A stretch of 64,000 bases of DNA from Saxidomus purpurata (Eukaryota; Mollusca; Bivalvia; Venerida; Veneridae), in NCBI GenBank assembly GCA_022818135.1, contig JAFMSR010000013.1, positions 26,692,262-26,756,261 on the forward strand, written 5' to 3'. The first letter of the stretch is position 1; each line of letters begins with the position of its first letter. The notes beneath the pieces were generated by a model. It saw only the letters and a program-made list of their open reading frames with translations, had not been told where the DNA came from and did not search any database. Both the position numbers and the translations under genes were made by a program. Shown here piece by piece: positions 48,569 to 60,271 of the stretch.

Positions 48569-48712
48569 CTATATTATACATGTACATATTCTGACCAAAG
48601 AACATGGATATGTGTCAAACCCCTGTAGATGAAAGCATATTAGATAACGGATTACGTACTGTTTTGCAGCCAACATAAATTCTATAGGATAATGGTCACT
48701 GACGGCCTCTGC
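48569..48712 (-). CDS. DNase I-like gene A, exon 7 (last)
   Basis: Acceptor CATTGCAG|GC, then AEAVSDHYPIEFMLAAKQ with the catalytic Asp-His pair, running to a stop codon at 48,569. The tail after EFML is not conserved in the family. Confidence 0.8.
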   Translation of the reverse strand, partial: AEAVSDHYPIEFMLAAKQYVIRYLICFHLQGFDTYPCSLVRICTCII

Positions 48713-51700
48713 CTGCAATGTAAAGTGAGTATCTAACCACTGTTTGAAATGTAAAATGTAAAAACAAATATAAAGACATCGAAAGTAGGCACAGGTCGAA
48801 CAGTAACACTGGGATAGAATGTGGAGCGGAACTTCAACATATTTTTATATCATGTTCCTGCTCTATCCCTTTTAATTTCACTCAAAGTTGTTATCAATAT
48901 TCCTGCCAACGGATCCAAGTTGTAAATATTTCCAATTGAAAGTGTGCTTAATGATCATGACCTCAAGTATACTTTCAAAATTAGAGTTTTTTAATGTGAC
49001 TTGCAGTTTGATTAACTGCATTGTTCTATTAGGCAGACAGATTAGGAACTTGAGCATTGCTCTCCATCTGTCCGTCTGCAAAATTTGATAATAAAAAACT
49101 TGACACAGTTTCAGTAACTAAAGTTAGACTCCATACTCAGTAGTGACTAAATGTACGGAATAGGCCACATCCGGGTTACTGAGAATGGATACTTATATTT
49201 ATTTTAAATGTTTGTCGGGAGGGTACAGGAGGATCAATATTGCTATGTAAAATGCTAACACTTGAAAATATTCCGCAAATAAATAGATATCAGCAAAAGC
49301 AGAGATACAAACGTGCCTTGAATACACTCTTACTGGTTCAAACATCATATTATTTTCTAAGCCACTTCATGTACATGTATATGTTTTTCAAGAACACACA
49401 GTAGAAACTAGAATTAGAATCGTTACTGGAGTACGATTCATATATATAAGTTTTCTTATACAGTATACATTTGTCAAACAAACCAGTTTTCGATTAGTTT
49501 ATACTAAATTAAATTTATTTATTCTCGATTGCAAAACAAATTCTTACAACTTATATTAATCGCTCTCGAGACTCATTCCAGATGGAATCAACCTCGAAGA
49601 GAGAGACGCAATGTGAATTTGTGTCTTGCTTAAGGACATGGTAGGGATCGAAGGCGATGGTAGGCGAAGGCGCTACCACTGCGCAACGGCGGCTCCACTT
49701 ACTTTTCCATTTAGGCGGCAGTTTTCTATTGCCCGGTTTCAGAAAAAAGAGATATAAAACACTGGTCCTTTTAATGACCAAGGTAATTGTAGTTGTCATA
49801 CTGCGCATGTATTACTGTCACATGCTTACCAAAGGTCTATCGATGTCACCTATTATAGTCCTTTCTTGATCAAATTTGAACACTTCAGCACTTCCAGGAA
49901 CTATGCTGTCTACCCAACCAGGACCATTCGTGATAAATCTATGAATAAACAACACATCTTTAAAATTACCGTAAAAGAAAATGAATACAGAGTCAACGCA
50001 CATACTTAAGTGTTGAGTCAGCGAAAAATTATAGAATAACATGTGTGTCCATGCAAAAGGTAAAAATATTCATTTTTAAAGATATTTCATGTTAAAGAAG
50101 ACACATGCATATCATTTATTTAGAAATTATGTATTTCATGACACTCAATACTCATACAAAAAAACTCCGTATATTTCGACTTCGGATATAGCGAAAATCC
50201 GGATATAAGGAACACATTTTCTCTACCCGAGTTTTTTTCTTTCTTTATTTAAAATGAAAATGTAATATGAATGTAACAAACTCCGGATATAAATGGTCCA
50301 AATTAGTTTGTTATAAACCGTAATAAACTTTAAGGACTTACCTATCATAGGCACAGTGCGAACCCTTTACCGTAGTGTCTTGCTCGTCCCCTATCAACCA
50401 ATCGAATTGCGGGTTTGTTTTCATAGGTATTGTTTTCCATTTAGTTTTAGACACGTAACTGCAGTCGGCATTCAGGTCACCAAGCACCATCAGATCTGGT
50501 TCCCTTAGCTTAACTTTTACATCATTTACCACATACTTATAGAGATCGTTTATTTCTTCGACGGCTTTATCAGGATCCACGTGTATGCCAATCAGAACAA
50601 AGCTTCTCAGCGCTGTCAGAGAGTGAATACAGTAAAATCTATATATAATGACTCCAGATATAGCTAAATTCCGGAAATAACGAACAAGTTTTATTGGACA
50701 ATCACTTTATTCTTTCTTTATCTTAAAAGAAAATGCTATAAACGGATATAACATACTCCGGATATAAGGAATAAATTTAAAAATGGACCCACGGAGTTCG
50801 TTATATACGGAGTTTACTGTAATTTTTATTGTCTGCAATTTTTTTAGTCCTGTCATACGAACTTATCGTGCATTTAAGCTACACCATCGCAGAAGCGGCC
50901 AGCTATATTTAATACGTACGTGGTAAGTAAAAGATGCACTAGATCGAATATATGCGTCTCTCTGCATTGAAAAAGTGAGGTACTTCTGAGATGAAAACTG
51001 TAGACACAGTCTGTTTTAGTTGTCGGTCTTCATTATAGATTTATATAAGATTTCTAGAAATGCAAAAGTTGTCGTTTAATTTTTGGCAACCAATCAAATC
51101 CAATCTTTGGCTAAAACTGGCCGGAAATTGCAGTCAGAAAACACTCTCCTTTTTTGGACACAGACAAATCACATTTTGCTAGGTTTAGGCATAGTAGGAG
51201 ACATGTCGACATGTCCCATCCAAAAATACAAGCTAATATAAATGCTCTCATGAACGGACCTTTATAAAGTTTGCTTAAAATTAAAAAAAAATTGCTACAA
51301 ATCAAAACAGTTGTCGCTTATATAGACTTATACTGGACTAACTTTTTATAAAGTTTGCGTTTTTAATGGTTGCAAATTTTAAGGAAATTTTTTGCGACCA
51401 AAGTTTAAAACTGCGACCATTAAAAGGTCCAAATCAAAAACTAAACAGTTGTCGCCTTTTCTAACGCACAATATGTATAAATAAGCCGTTTGAATTGCGA
51501 CTTATTACGCATTTAATAGTGCAATTTAACGACGTCACCAATCAGAAACGACGTTACGTCAATAACTGCGTTAGAAAAGGTTATTATTTCAGCGCCTAGG
51601 TAGATTGTCGTCGTAGTGTAATTGTTTAAGGCGTCTGCGCTGTATTTTTATGAATGGAGTTCAAATCCCATCCGAACCAATTTTTTTTTTTACTTTTTTT

Positions 51701-54700
51701 TCTGTTTTACTTATCATTTTCAACTTTTAAACCATTTTAAAATGTTTTACGGCAAATTATCATAACAATCGTCATTCATGTGAAACTAATAAGGATAATG
51801 GCTGATTTTAGATCTGGTAATTTGAAAATCTAGACGGTATAAGTTAATCATTTTGTGCCACTATATTCAGAATATTATAAAGATAAAATTTATTAAAGTG
51901 GAATGGATGCCCCATTAATAAAATTTGCATTTTTTTTTAAATTTAACCCCTTTGCCTTTTTATCATTTTAAACTTTGTAAACATATCTGCATCACAGTGA
52001 ATGCGTTGTTAATGTATTTCAACAGTGTATACTGAATACATGATTACCCAAATTATGTTATATTTAGGAAATAGATTTCACTTTTGAGTGATATACCGGT
52101 TAGTATATCACTGTGGGGAGTGTAAATGCGTAGTAATCTAATCACGAAGGCCGAAGGCCTGAGTTATTAATTACGAAGCATCTACACGACACACAGTGAT
52201 ATAACAACCGGTATATCACTCAAAAATAAAATTTATTTCCATTCTAACATGTTAATCTAAACAAAAAAATGTTCGCTGGGGTACTATTTGCTGCGCTTTC
52301 ATGAAGTAGAGGTCTTGAAACTTGTAGTTTTCCGTGCATTCCTTGCATTTCGTGAAATTTTGGCTGTTCTTTTTTACTCCTCAAATAAAACACTATTCGT
52401 CTTATTTTTGTTGTTTCTGTTATTTCTTGCGATACCGGAAGTGTAGAAAATTTTACTACGATTTGTTTTACAGATGCATTCCGGGTAGATATTTGTTTAA
52501 GGGATAAGTATAGCTTGGTCTCCTTGAATTATCTGGGGCCATGCCTCAACATCAACCATCACCTATTTCCAAAATGTTTCCATGTCAGTTTTGTTTGTGG
52601 GCCCGCTGTGATACTATGTATCACGGGTTTTCTTGTTTTGTGTTTGCTGCGACATAATATTGAATTTACCGATAAATTAATGTTGCAAATATTCTGTTTT
52701 TTTTTATGCTTTTGGGGTAATCAAATTTAACATTTATTTTAAATTCAATAAAATTACTTTAAAACCAAAATAGCATAGATAGGTATGATGCATTCGTTAT
52801 GGTAGATGGCAGAGATGTAAATGTGCAGATTGGTTTCAATATTTTGGGAAGATGATGTAGGTGATAGTTCAACTTGAAGCATTTTTTTCCATGCATATCC
52901 GGAATAATTTTGATAACCACTTCGTCCTGGATTAGTTATGGATGGATGGCACAGGTGTTAATGTGCAGATTGGTTTAATATATAAGTAATAACACATTCT
53001 ATTTGGGAAGGAATGTAGGCAAAAGTACACATTTCAAGAAAATTTATGTCTTTTTTCCCATGCATATCCAGAATGCTGTAACAAATGTTTCTTTTTGCAA
53101 ATACAAGTGACGGATTCAATTACATATCCATGTACGCAAATTTGAATTTCACCTGTTTTCACAATAAGAAGTTTAAATCAGTTTAGTCAAATAGTTCTGA
53201 CATAAACAATCCTTGTAAACAGTGTGTATACCTACATGACTGTTCAAACGGGTCAAGCCTTGCTACTAACTCTGATTATGGGAGAAATTTAACAGGTTAC
53301 AAAACAATTAATTTTTCTCAGGTAAATTCATAGTCTGCACTTTTCTAAAAAGATGATCAAGCATATTCGTTTGTTTATTGTAAGTGTCCTACAAGTACAA
53401 TTTTGATTCATTGCAAATATGGTAACAATCCTTAAATATATGTTATTGTTTGTGAAAAACACAGTGAACATCATACTTACCTGATTCACCGAGGTTCTTT
53501 GTCAAAAGAATAACTATTGCCAATCGTTTTCGATTTAGGTTAAATCGCGACTTGAGGCATGTTTTTAGTTAATTTTATATAAAAAATATTTAAGTTTGAT
53601 TACGAAGATATCATCCGTAGCTGAATGAGTGGCTTTTGAACGGTCAGTCAAAATTTTGTCACCTTTGTGGAGAGATGTAACTTACGTTTACTGACTGACT
53701 GCTACCCATCTAAGCTTGATGGACTAAAGCATGAGTCGGGATTCGAACCCTGGACATATCAAACCGGATTTGAACCTCAGAGCTATCATCTATCAGTTTC
53801 GGCGTTAGGTTCTTTATCGGGTATAATTATTTAATCAAGGTAAAAGTTCAATTTAGTAATTCAAAGTCGACTCACAATTGGCAGAGTTTGAAATTCGTTT
53901 ATGCACGCAAACAGTAGCGTATGGTTCTCCACTTTAACATACACGTGTATGCATATTTTTGTTATCGACATAGTGCCCCCGAGTATGCATCAATGGAAAG
54001 CAACCTCCTGTCACTAGACTCATCAGTGTCAATTCATTTCTTTCCAATATTTTTTATGTTTTAATAAATAAAATAACATTCAGAAGTATCCGATTTTGTA
54101 TATTTCCGAAGACAATTCGTGCTTCTCACTCTTAATCTAATATTATTTTCTCAAAATATATTTTGGTTCAATGATTCATTTTTTCACCTGCATGTAAAAA
54201 AGCAAAAGCGTCCCTACTAGACGTATGCGTCTTCTTGTATCAGAGAAAAGCCGAAAACTTTGAAAATATTTTTTTTTAATTCGCATGGCCATATTTTTGT
54301 TTTATACTAAAGTGACATCTATCCGATAACTGCTACATAATGTAAATATTAGGCAAAGGCTGGTCATGGTCGTGGAACTAGAATAAAACAAAGGGTGAAA
54401 GGGTATTTCATTATCATATACGAAAAAATGACAAAGTAGGATTATAACGGCCAGTTCAATAGCGTCGGAAAGATACGTCGACATAATTCTGCGCGAATTC
54501 GACGTCGAAACTGATTTGCAGTGCGTCTGTTCTAAACACCGTGGTACTGTTTACTTTATAAGGATCTCAAGTTATAAATTGGAAGCAGATTTTCCGCATA
54601 TAAGTTTTAATTAGATTTGAGAACAGGCGAAAATCGGCCCTTAACAGCCCGAGCTTCGGGTGAGCGATTCAAAGACTAATTGATCACTTTGGTGTGAAAA

Positions 54701-57700
54701 TAATGGCATTATGATTGAAAGGCCGTTTCTTATTGGCTTGTTCAAAGTGGCGACACATGTCCATTTTTTACACTGTTGAGAAAGTATGACCGGTATGTTT
54801 ATGCTGAAATTGAGTTAATTATCCCCCGAAATGGTCCGGTATCCAGAATGCATGTGTATGTGGTCTGAAAGGGTGAAATACATCGATAAAAGGCCGGTGT
54901 CGGTCGGTTGTGCCCATTTCATTTTTTTTTTGTGTTGAACTAATGAGAATTATAGCTATTTTGGGATTAACTTTTTTCTCAACATTTTAAAGTTCTAACT
55001 TTAACTCAAACGTTTATCCTTTAGAATATACAATTTTTCATCTTACCATGAACGGAATTTACGATTAATGTAACAATTTTCCGTATTTCGGCATAAAAAG
55101 AATGACGTCATGGTTTGAAAACATTGAAACGTCGCGTTTATTTGCATTTTCTGGTAAGATTCGAAGTTTTTTAACAAAAGATCCAACGTGAACACATGCC
55201 TTTTTTATTTGATCATTTTAAGAGCAAAACCTGATGATTAAAATATCAATAAATAGAAATCTTTGACCGCGCTGACAACGCACTATACGGCAAAATCTGT
55301 AAATGTTGAAGTAAAAAAGTTCGCTACGTTTTTGGCTTCGGACTACATTGTATTTATTTTTGCAGAAATAATGGTTTTGTAATGCAACCAACACATCAAA
55401 ATTGCTCCTACCGAATAAAGGCTGTTGTCAAAACAATGTTACATTTGAGAAAAAGTGAAATCGCATACATCTTATTTAAATTATGATAGAAAAACAACCA
55501 ATTTTCGTTAGAAAACTGGGTGCCGCAAAGTTGGCGCTTTTTACGTGAATGTTAATTTAAAAGCTGAATTGGAAAAAAGAATTTTAGTTTTCGAATATAT
55601 AGACATGGAATTATGCCTGGACCAAAATGCATACTTTACCATCTACTTTTTGAAATCTGGTCCTAAATGTTTATACAGTTAAAACTTGAATAACGCCAAA
55701 GTTACAAATTTTAGCAACTGGTATGAAACTTTATACTCTAATTCACAGGTATAAAATTAAAGCCAGAAAAAACAGAACAGAAAAATGAAACTGCGAAATA
55801 CAAACACAGGAGCTTTTTAAGCTTTGACAAACACGGTGAGTGTACTACCGGGCGATTGTTGCTGATTACTGTAATTTAACTTAAATTGTTCCCTTTTACT
55901 GTAATTTAACTTAAATTGTTGCCGATTACTGTAATTTAACTTAAATTGTTGCCTATTACTGTAATTTAACTTAAATTGTTGCCGATTACTGTAATTTAAC
56001 TTAAATTGTTGCCTATTACAGTAATTTAACTTAAATTGTTGCTGATTACTCACTGGTTGTACTAGATGTAAAATGTGCTACAAACGGTTGTCGTTCAAAC
56101 AAATCCACCACTTTACCGTCTTGCATCTTAGTGTCCTCGTACTCATAGTGTTGCAGCACACTCAGACCGGCAGCTGGTCTGAAAGTAATAAGATATCAGG
56201 CCTATTTGATTCGTTGTTTATGTTAACATTAACTGAACAGTCACAAAGCTGTACTGTAAAATGCGTAATTTCAGCATGACGAAAACTTCGCGATTTGTAA
56301 ACAGACAGACTTATTTGCGAATTTGAAATTCGCGAATGGAGAACTCCCTATATAGTAGATATATGAGAAATGAATCTTTCGCGAGATTTTTAAATCAGCA
56401 GCAAAAGAAGCGAAAATGAAACAATCGCGAATATTACTCAATTTACAGTATATATGATTTTTTAAATCAAAGGTCAGGAGCTATGTTGACCCTGGTGGTT
56501 CGATTTCTTTTCGTATATAATATTCTCTTTCTTTCTCTTTGGGGGGGGGGGTGTTTTTAATGGTTATTGACCTACAGGTGGCAAGTAGAACTTTTTACAC
56601 GCGGACGTCCCTGGTGAACATCAGATGATACAGTTATCAGCAAATAAATTTAACTCTACACGACTTTTCAAATTTGTAAACATTTCTGGCAAAAAAAAAT
56701 CCATTTACCTATCAACACTACATTGACGATATGAAGGTAAGTCCTGACATAAAATAACAAGGTGACAGGTGTGCTTATACATATACCTGTAGAAGTATGC
56801 ATACTGTTCCTTACTGGTTGTCCGACCCAGCCGCTTACTCAGGATCATAGAGAAAGGCTCTGTTTGACCCCTGTATAACAAAGCTACTATTATTAGTGAA
56901 TTAATTATATCCGTTGAATCTATTTTTGTAATAATCAAGTTTCTTTTGTACAAGCATGTTTTAGCATATATTTAAGCACAAAACCCTTAACATTCCATGT
57001 TTAAAAATTCATCATGCGATGCCAAATAATTAGTTTATACGTTTTATATGTAATAGGCTCAGGGTTGCTGCAGACAAAATGAGAGAGTCAAGCCCATTCG
57101 TCCGTTTCTGACCTGATTTTAGAGGAACATTCTTACTGATTGGACAACTATGTTAAAATTAACATGGAATACATGTATCGTAAAGACTCGATTTTCATAC
57201 TCATTCACTTGATCCAGCAGCTGGTTTATGGCAGGATGACCTGGTCTAGAGTCTCGTATTTCCTGTATCAACAGCAGGTCGTATCTGCGGATTATCTAGA
57301 AAAAGAGAAACATGAATTTATATATACTCATTTGTTTACTCTTCGATTACGAAACAAGTACTTAGAACTTGTTGATCACTCTCAAGACCCATTCCAAATG
57401 GAATCAACTTCAAAGAAAGAGAGAGGCAATGTGGAATTATCTGTGTCTTGCCTAAGAACACTACGACTGCTTGGACATTAGTGCGGTTCGAACTCGGGAC
57501 CATCCGATCCTAAGGACATACATGCAACTAAAAATGAGTTCGTGCTATGGTTCTCTGAAGTTGGTGGTAGTCACACAGTCATTATCGAGTTCATTTTTGC
57601 GAGTAAATAGTGCATGGACATTTCTTAGGGTTCGAATGTAATACCTTCACATTGGTATTTTCACTACAGTCCCTTTATGAATATAAGGATAGTTGTTAAC

Positions 57701-57964
57701 TCAGATGTTTAATATGAATAAAATAATATCAAAATGTAACGGTTTAAGCTGACAGATAGTAAATACAGTTAATATGTTAGACCATATCTGCAGACAAACA
57801 GTAAACGAATACAATGTAAATACCTTCACTAGAATATCCATTACGTCTTGCTTTTTCGCTTTTGTTTTTCCAAATATTTGAATATTGAATGCACCAACAC
57901 GCATATCTCGACCGTAGGTTATACCGGACAATGCAAACCACACAAGAAGTTGCAATAACAACAT
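48569..57964 (-). CDS. DNase I-like secreted endonuclease (seven exons)
   Basis: Exons (minus strand): 57,964-57,824; 57,295-57,201; 56,870-56,787; 56,178-56,054; 50,612-50,342; 49,938-49,830; 48,712-48,569. All introns are GT-AG with phases 0,2,2,1,2,0, joining to 322 residues. Residues 1-18 form a signal peptide (MLLLQLLVWFALSGITYG). The DNase I core follows. Residues matching the known active site and its surroundings are N28 (GAFNIQIFG), E59 (LLIQEIRD), E100 (SKEQYAYFYR), H159 (VLIGIHVDPD), D194 and N196 (VLGDLNADC), D238 (HCAYDR) and D281/H282 (VSDHYPIE). C199 and C235 match the structurally important disulfide of DNase I. The second, small disulfide loop of vertebrate DNase I is absent. 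The family cuts DNA hydrolytically with Ca/Mg; secretion or lysosomal targeting is inferred from the signal peptide. After DHYP the frame runs about 40 more residues, longer than usual, so the last exon end could be wrong. Introns are full of mobile elements. Confidence 0.9.
49525..49705 (-). mobile_element. SINE in intron 6 of gene A
   Basis: On the minus strand it has a box A-like GTTGCGCAGTGGTAGCGCC, box B-like CTTCGATCCC and the CCATTCCATCTGGAATGAGT-type body shared with 57,338-57,520. Confidence 0.7.
49830..49938 (-). CDS. DNase I-like gene A, exon 6
   Basis: Encodes FITNGPGWVDSIVPGSAEVF and GDIDRPL. Acceptor ATTCATAG|A, donor TTTG|GTAAGC, phase 0. Confidence 0.85.
50155..50332. mobile_element. 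Second, more diverged Tigger-like MITE beside exon 5
   Basis: Shares ACTCCGTATAT, TCCGGATATAAGGAA, CTTTCTTTAT and AACTCCGGATATAA with 50,630-50,819. The terminal repeats are eroded. It lies about 10 bp beyond the exon 5 donor. Confidence 0.65.
50342..50612 (-). CDS. DNase I-like gene A, exon 5
   Basis: Carries H159, D194, N196, C199, C235 and D238 of the active core (GIHVDPD, LGDLNADC, HCAYDR). Acceptor CTGACAG|CG, donor GATAG|GTAAGT. Confidence 0.92.
50630..50819. mobile_element. Tigger/pogo-like MITE next to the exon 5 acceptor
   Basis: 190 bp flanked by TA. The ends CAGTAAAATCTATATATAAT and ATATACGGAGTTTACTG are inverted relatives, with internal CCGGATATAAGGAA motifs. Ends starting CAGT and a TA target duplication fit the Tc1/mariner-pogo group. 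It lies 17 bp from the acceptor of exon 5. Confidence 0.75.
51598..51680 (+). other. tRNA-like relic in intron 4 of gene A
   Basis: GTCGTAGTGTAATTGTTTAA and GAGTTCAAATCCCAT resemble box A and box B, followed by a T-rich run. It is related to 14,786-14,866. Stem pairing is poor, so it is not a functional tRNA. Confidence 0.45.
52067..52240. mobile_element. Hairpin-forming foldback element in intron 4 of gene A
   Basis: Inverted arms of about 75 bp share TGAGTGATATACCGGTT and ATATCACTGTG and meet at a GGCCGAAGGCC centre. The right arm starts at about 52,165. No coding capacity. Confidence 0.85.
52241..55854. other. Intron 4 of gene A, left part
   Basis: No further exon found. Box B-like motifs on the minus strand near 53,745 (GGGTTCGAATCC) and 53,770 hint at an eroded SINE. 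Otherwise no recognised features. Confidence 0.4.
55855..56050. repeat. 30 bp minisatellite in intron 4 of gene A
   Basis: About six and a half copies of GATTACTGTAATTTAACTTA plus AATTGTTGCC. It begins within a few bases of the exon 4 donor, and the donor-proximal bases are themselves a partial unit. The Gln/Asn-rich minus-strand frame is an artefact of the repeat. Confidence 0.93.
56054..56178 (-). CDS. DNase I-like gene A, exon 4
   Basis: Encodes GLSVLQHYEYED and FERQPFVAHFTS, matching the corresponding exon of gene B. Donor ACCA|GTGAGTAAT lies directly against the minisatellite. Confidence 0.88.
56787..56870 (-). CDS. DNase I-like gene A, exon 3
   Basis: Encodes SKRLGRTTSKEQYAYFY with catalytic E100. 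Acceptor ATACAG|G, donor ACAG|GTATAT. Confidence 0.9.
57201..57295 (-). CDS. DNase I-like gene A, exon 2
   Basis: Encodes RYDLLLIQEIRDSRPGHPA and carries the catalytic Glu (E59). Acceptor TCTAG|AT, donor GA|GTATGA, phase 2. Confidence 0.9.
57338..57520 (-). mobile_element. SINE in intron 1 of gene A
   Basis: Shares CATTCCAAATGGAATCAACT, AGAGAGAGGCAATGTG and TGTCTTGCCTAAG blocks with 49,525-49,705. The tRNA-like head on the minus strand ends GAGTTCGAACC (box B). Two diverged copies of one family in one gene. Confidence 0.7.
57824..57964 (-). CDS. DNase I-like gene A, exon 1
   Basis: Start codon, signal peptide and GAFNIQIFG motif. Donor GAAG|GTATTTAC, phase 0. Confidence 0.9.
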
Positions 57965-58007
57965 TTTATTGTTTTGTTTCTGTATCTTGCAGAATCTATC
58001 TACAAAA

Positions 58008-58025
58008 CAGTATTATTATATATAT
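58008..58025 (-). promoter_or_regulatory. Possible TATA-like element of gene A
   Basis: GCATATATATAAT on the minus strand, about 50 bp upstream of the start codon. AT-rich background makes this weak. Confidence 0.2.
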
Positions 58026-59882
58026 GCATTGATATGTAAATGAAAGTAGAAACAAGACTGTTTAATATATCATAATTATATTAGGTATTCGTTGCAGCCA
58101 TAAAAACACCATTACCTAAACGGCTAACACCATCCACAGAAACATACATTACAACCATACTACAGTAAGCATAATTCCATCTACTTCGTATAAAAGTTTC
58201 ATAAGTTTTAACTTTGACTAAAATAAGCTCTTGGCATATCTGGTAGCCCTTTTTTCGCTTTCTGTGCAGTCATTATAAACTCAGATTCATGTGCAGATTT
58301 TGAATTAATAAAATTTTGAAACAGTTTGTATTTTGGTATATAAAATTATGTCTTAGACTAACAAATTTTCTGTAAGTATCTAAAATGGCTTTTAAAACTA
58401 TAACTGTTTTGCTTTTCAAATAACGAACGAAGCTAGAAATTCTGACTTCCCCCTTCTCTATATGTCTTTCTGTCTGTCTTTCTGTCAGTCATAGCATTGG
58501 AACAACATTTGTTATTTATTATTTATTTAACAACACAGATGATATGGCAGTTTGTCAGATGAACACCAATTTGAAAGGAAATACAGAATAAATGAAGCAT
58601 ACAACAAACATTAAACAGGGTTACATATGAGCAAAGGCTCAAGGCAAAAACTGTGTGATTAAAAACTGTGTGATTCTAGATAATTGAGTGAATGATCAAC
58701 AATTTTAGCATACTGATTTTCAACGACAGAATTATTATCTGTTGTTAATTTTAAAAAAGCGTTCAACATACTGTACAGCGCATAATGACTTTAATTTCTT
58801 TGGGATATATACATTTTGTTGTGTAGTAAAACAAGTCTAACACAAACCATAATTTTAAATCATGCCTCCTCTGGCGTGAAAAATTTGAGGCATACATTGT
58901 CAGATATCAGTCATCCCTCTTACATTAAATCAAGAGTTAGTGTTATACTTATTCAGAAAGGGAAATGAAATATTAATACAACATTTTCACTTTAGTTGTA
59001 CTGAATTTTCTCGCAAATAGAGTGTTAAATCAGTTTTAAAAATTCAAAGGATACTTGAGAATAATCCGTTCCTTTTCATGTACAAATTAGGTTTGCAAAA
59101 ATATATAAAAATACATACATTAATTGTTTATTTTAAAAATGATTCTTATTCCTTATATCACATACACATACATTAATTGTTTTTTTAAAGAATATTTCTG
59201 ATTCAATATATCACATAGTTCACGTCTGTCCTTAAATTGCATTAGTATCAAAGTGTAGCCAAAACTTACATGATCCTTTTCGTGTCAAAAAGCTTATACT
59301 TCCTCTAGCGATCAAACAGGTGACGCGAATAAATTGATGAATGTAGCTTAGATTCACGTGGCTGCACTATTAACTGAGCGTTTAAATGTAGACAGGTCGG
59401 TCCGTATAAGAAGAAAGTTTTATTGAAAAGTTTCATGTCATAAAAGCATTAATACAAAAAATAAACATCACTGTTAATATCATCAGGCCAAAGCTACATA
59501 CATAATTTCTCACTGTACGAGTAAATACTTACTTTTGTTATATATCACATTATAATCCCTGGCAAAGGGAGGAAACACATATGTTTTACATTTGACATGA
59601 TCCGCCTACCTTGAGACACTCAAAATATTTAGTAAAGAGAAACGCGACGTCGAAAAGTATTCAGTAAGATGGTATAAACAGAGCACCGTACTTTTACACC
59701 AAAAGCCTTAACTAAACAAATATTGTAAACTTAATTTTGAAGAGTTTTTACATCCATTTTGTTTACGGGTGACAAAATGAAACGATGCACACATTGAATT
59801 AAGATTAACTTTAATAGATAGGAGGTGTGTAGCCAAGCAGGATAAACATGAAAGGTAATAACTTATGCTAATTTTTTCTTGC

Positions 59883-59890
59883 TATAAATA
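59883..59890 (+). promoter_or_regulatory. Possible TATA box of gene B
   Basis: TATAAATA about 245 bp upstream of the start codon. Position allows a 5' UTR, but no transcript evidence is available. Confidence 0.3.
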
Positions 59891-60127
59891 CATGTTTTCC
59901 TTTTTTATTTGCTTCTAGTATGTTGTATACCGGTGTGTTTATATTATGCGTAGTCTTATTTTAGCACTTGGGGGTCACGTTCGGTTGTATTTGATACAAG
60001 GGAAGTAAATCCTAATTTTGACTTTACGGTATTTTGCATGAAACGAATACCGAGAGTTTTGAATAATTTATATATATTTACTAACTATTCATTTAAAGAA
60101 ATTAAATGCAGATCTATAACGGATGCT

Positions 60128-60271
60128 ATGGAGACGATTATGAAGGTCGTCGTTCTATTGGTCATATTTGATGCGGCTTACGGCAGGGACTTGCGTGTCG
60201 GGGCATTTAACATACAAATATTCGGGAAAACAAAGGCTAATAAACCAGATATAATGGACTATTTGGTTAAG
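60128..60271 (+). CDS. DNase I-like gene B, exon 1
   Basis: Signal peptide and GAFNIQIFG motif. Donor TTAAG|GTACGA, phase 0. Confidence 0.9.

Larger units (their letters stand above)
57965..60127. promoter_or_regulatory. Divergent intergenic region between the two DNase I-like genes
   Basis: 2.16 kb between the two start codons, so it must hold both promoters. No exon or strong repeat seen; short CTGTCTTT runs at about 58,470-58,490. Confidence 0.55.

Noticed and set aside
49551..49869. Open frames on both strands near the exon 6 donor
   Set aside because: They overlap a SINE and the antisense of exon 6, and no conserved protein is encoded.
55817..56053. Gln/Asn-rich frame QQFKLNYSNRQQ repeated
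   Set aside because: It is the 30 bp intronic minisatellite read in one frame and ends at the exon 4 donor of the DNase gene.
57140..57481. 113-codon plus-strand frame
   Set aside because: It is the antisense of DNase exon 2 joined to a SINE; the minus-strand exon has proper splice sites and a conserved protein.
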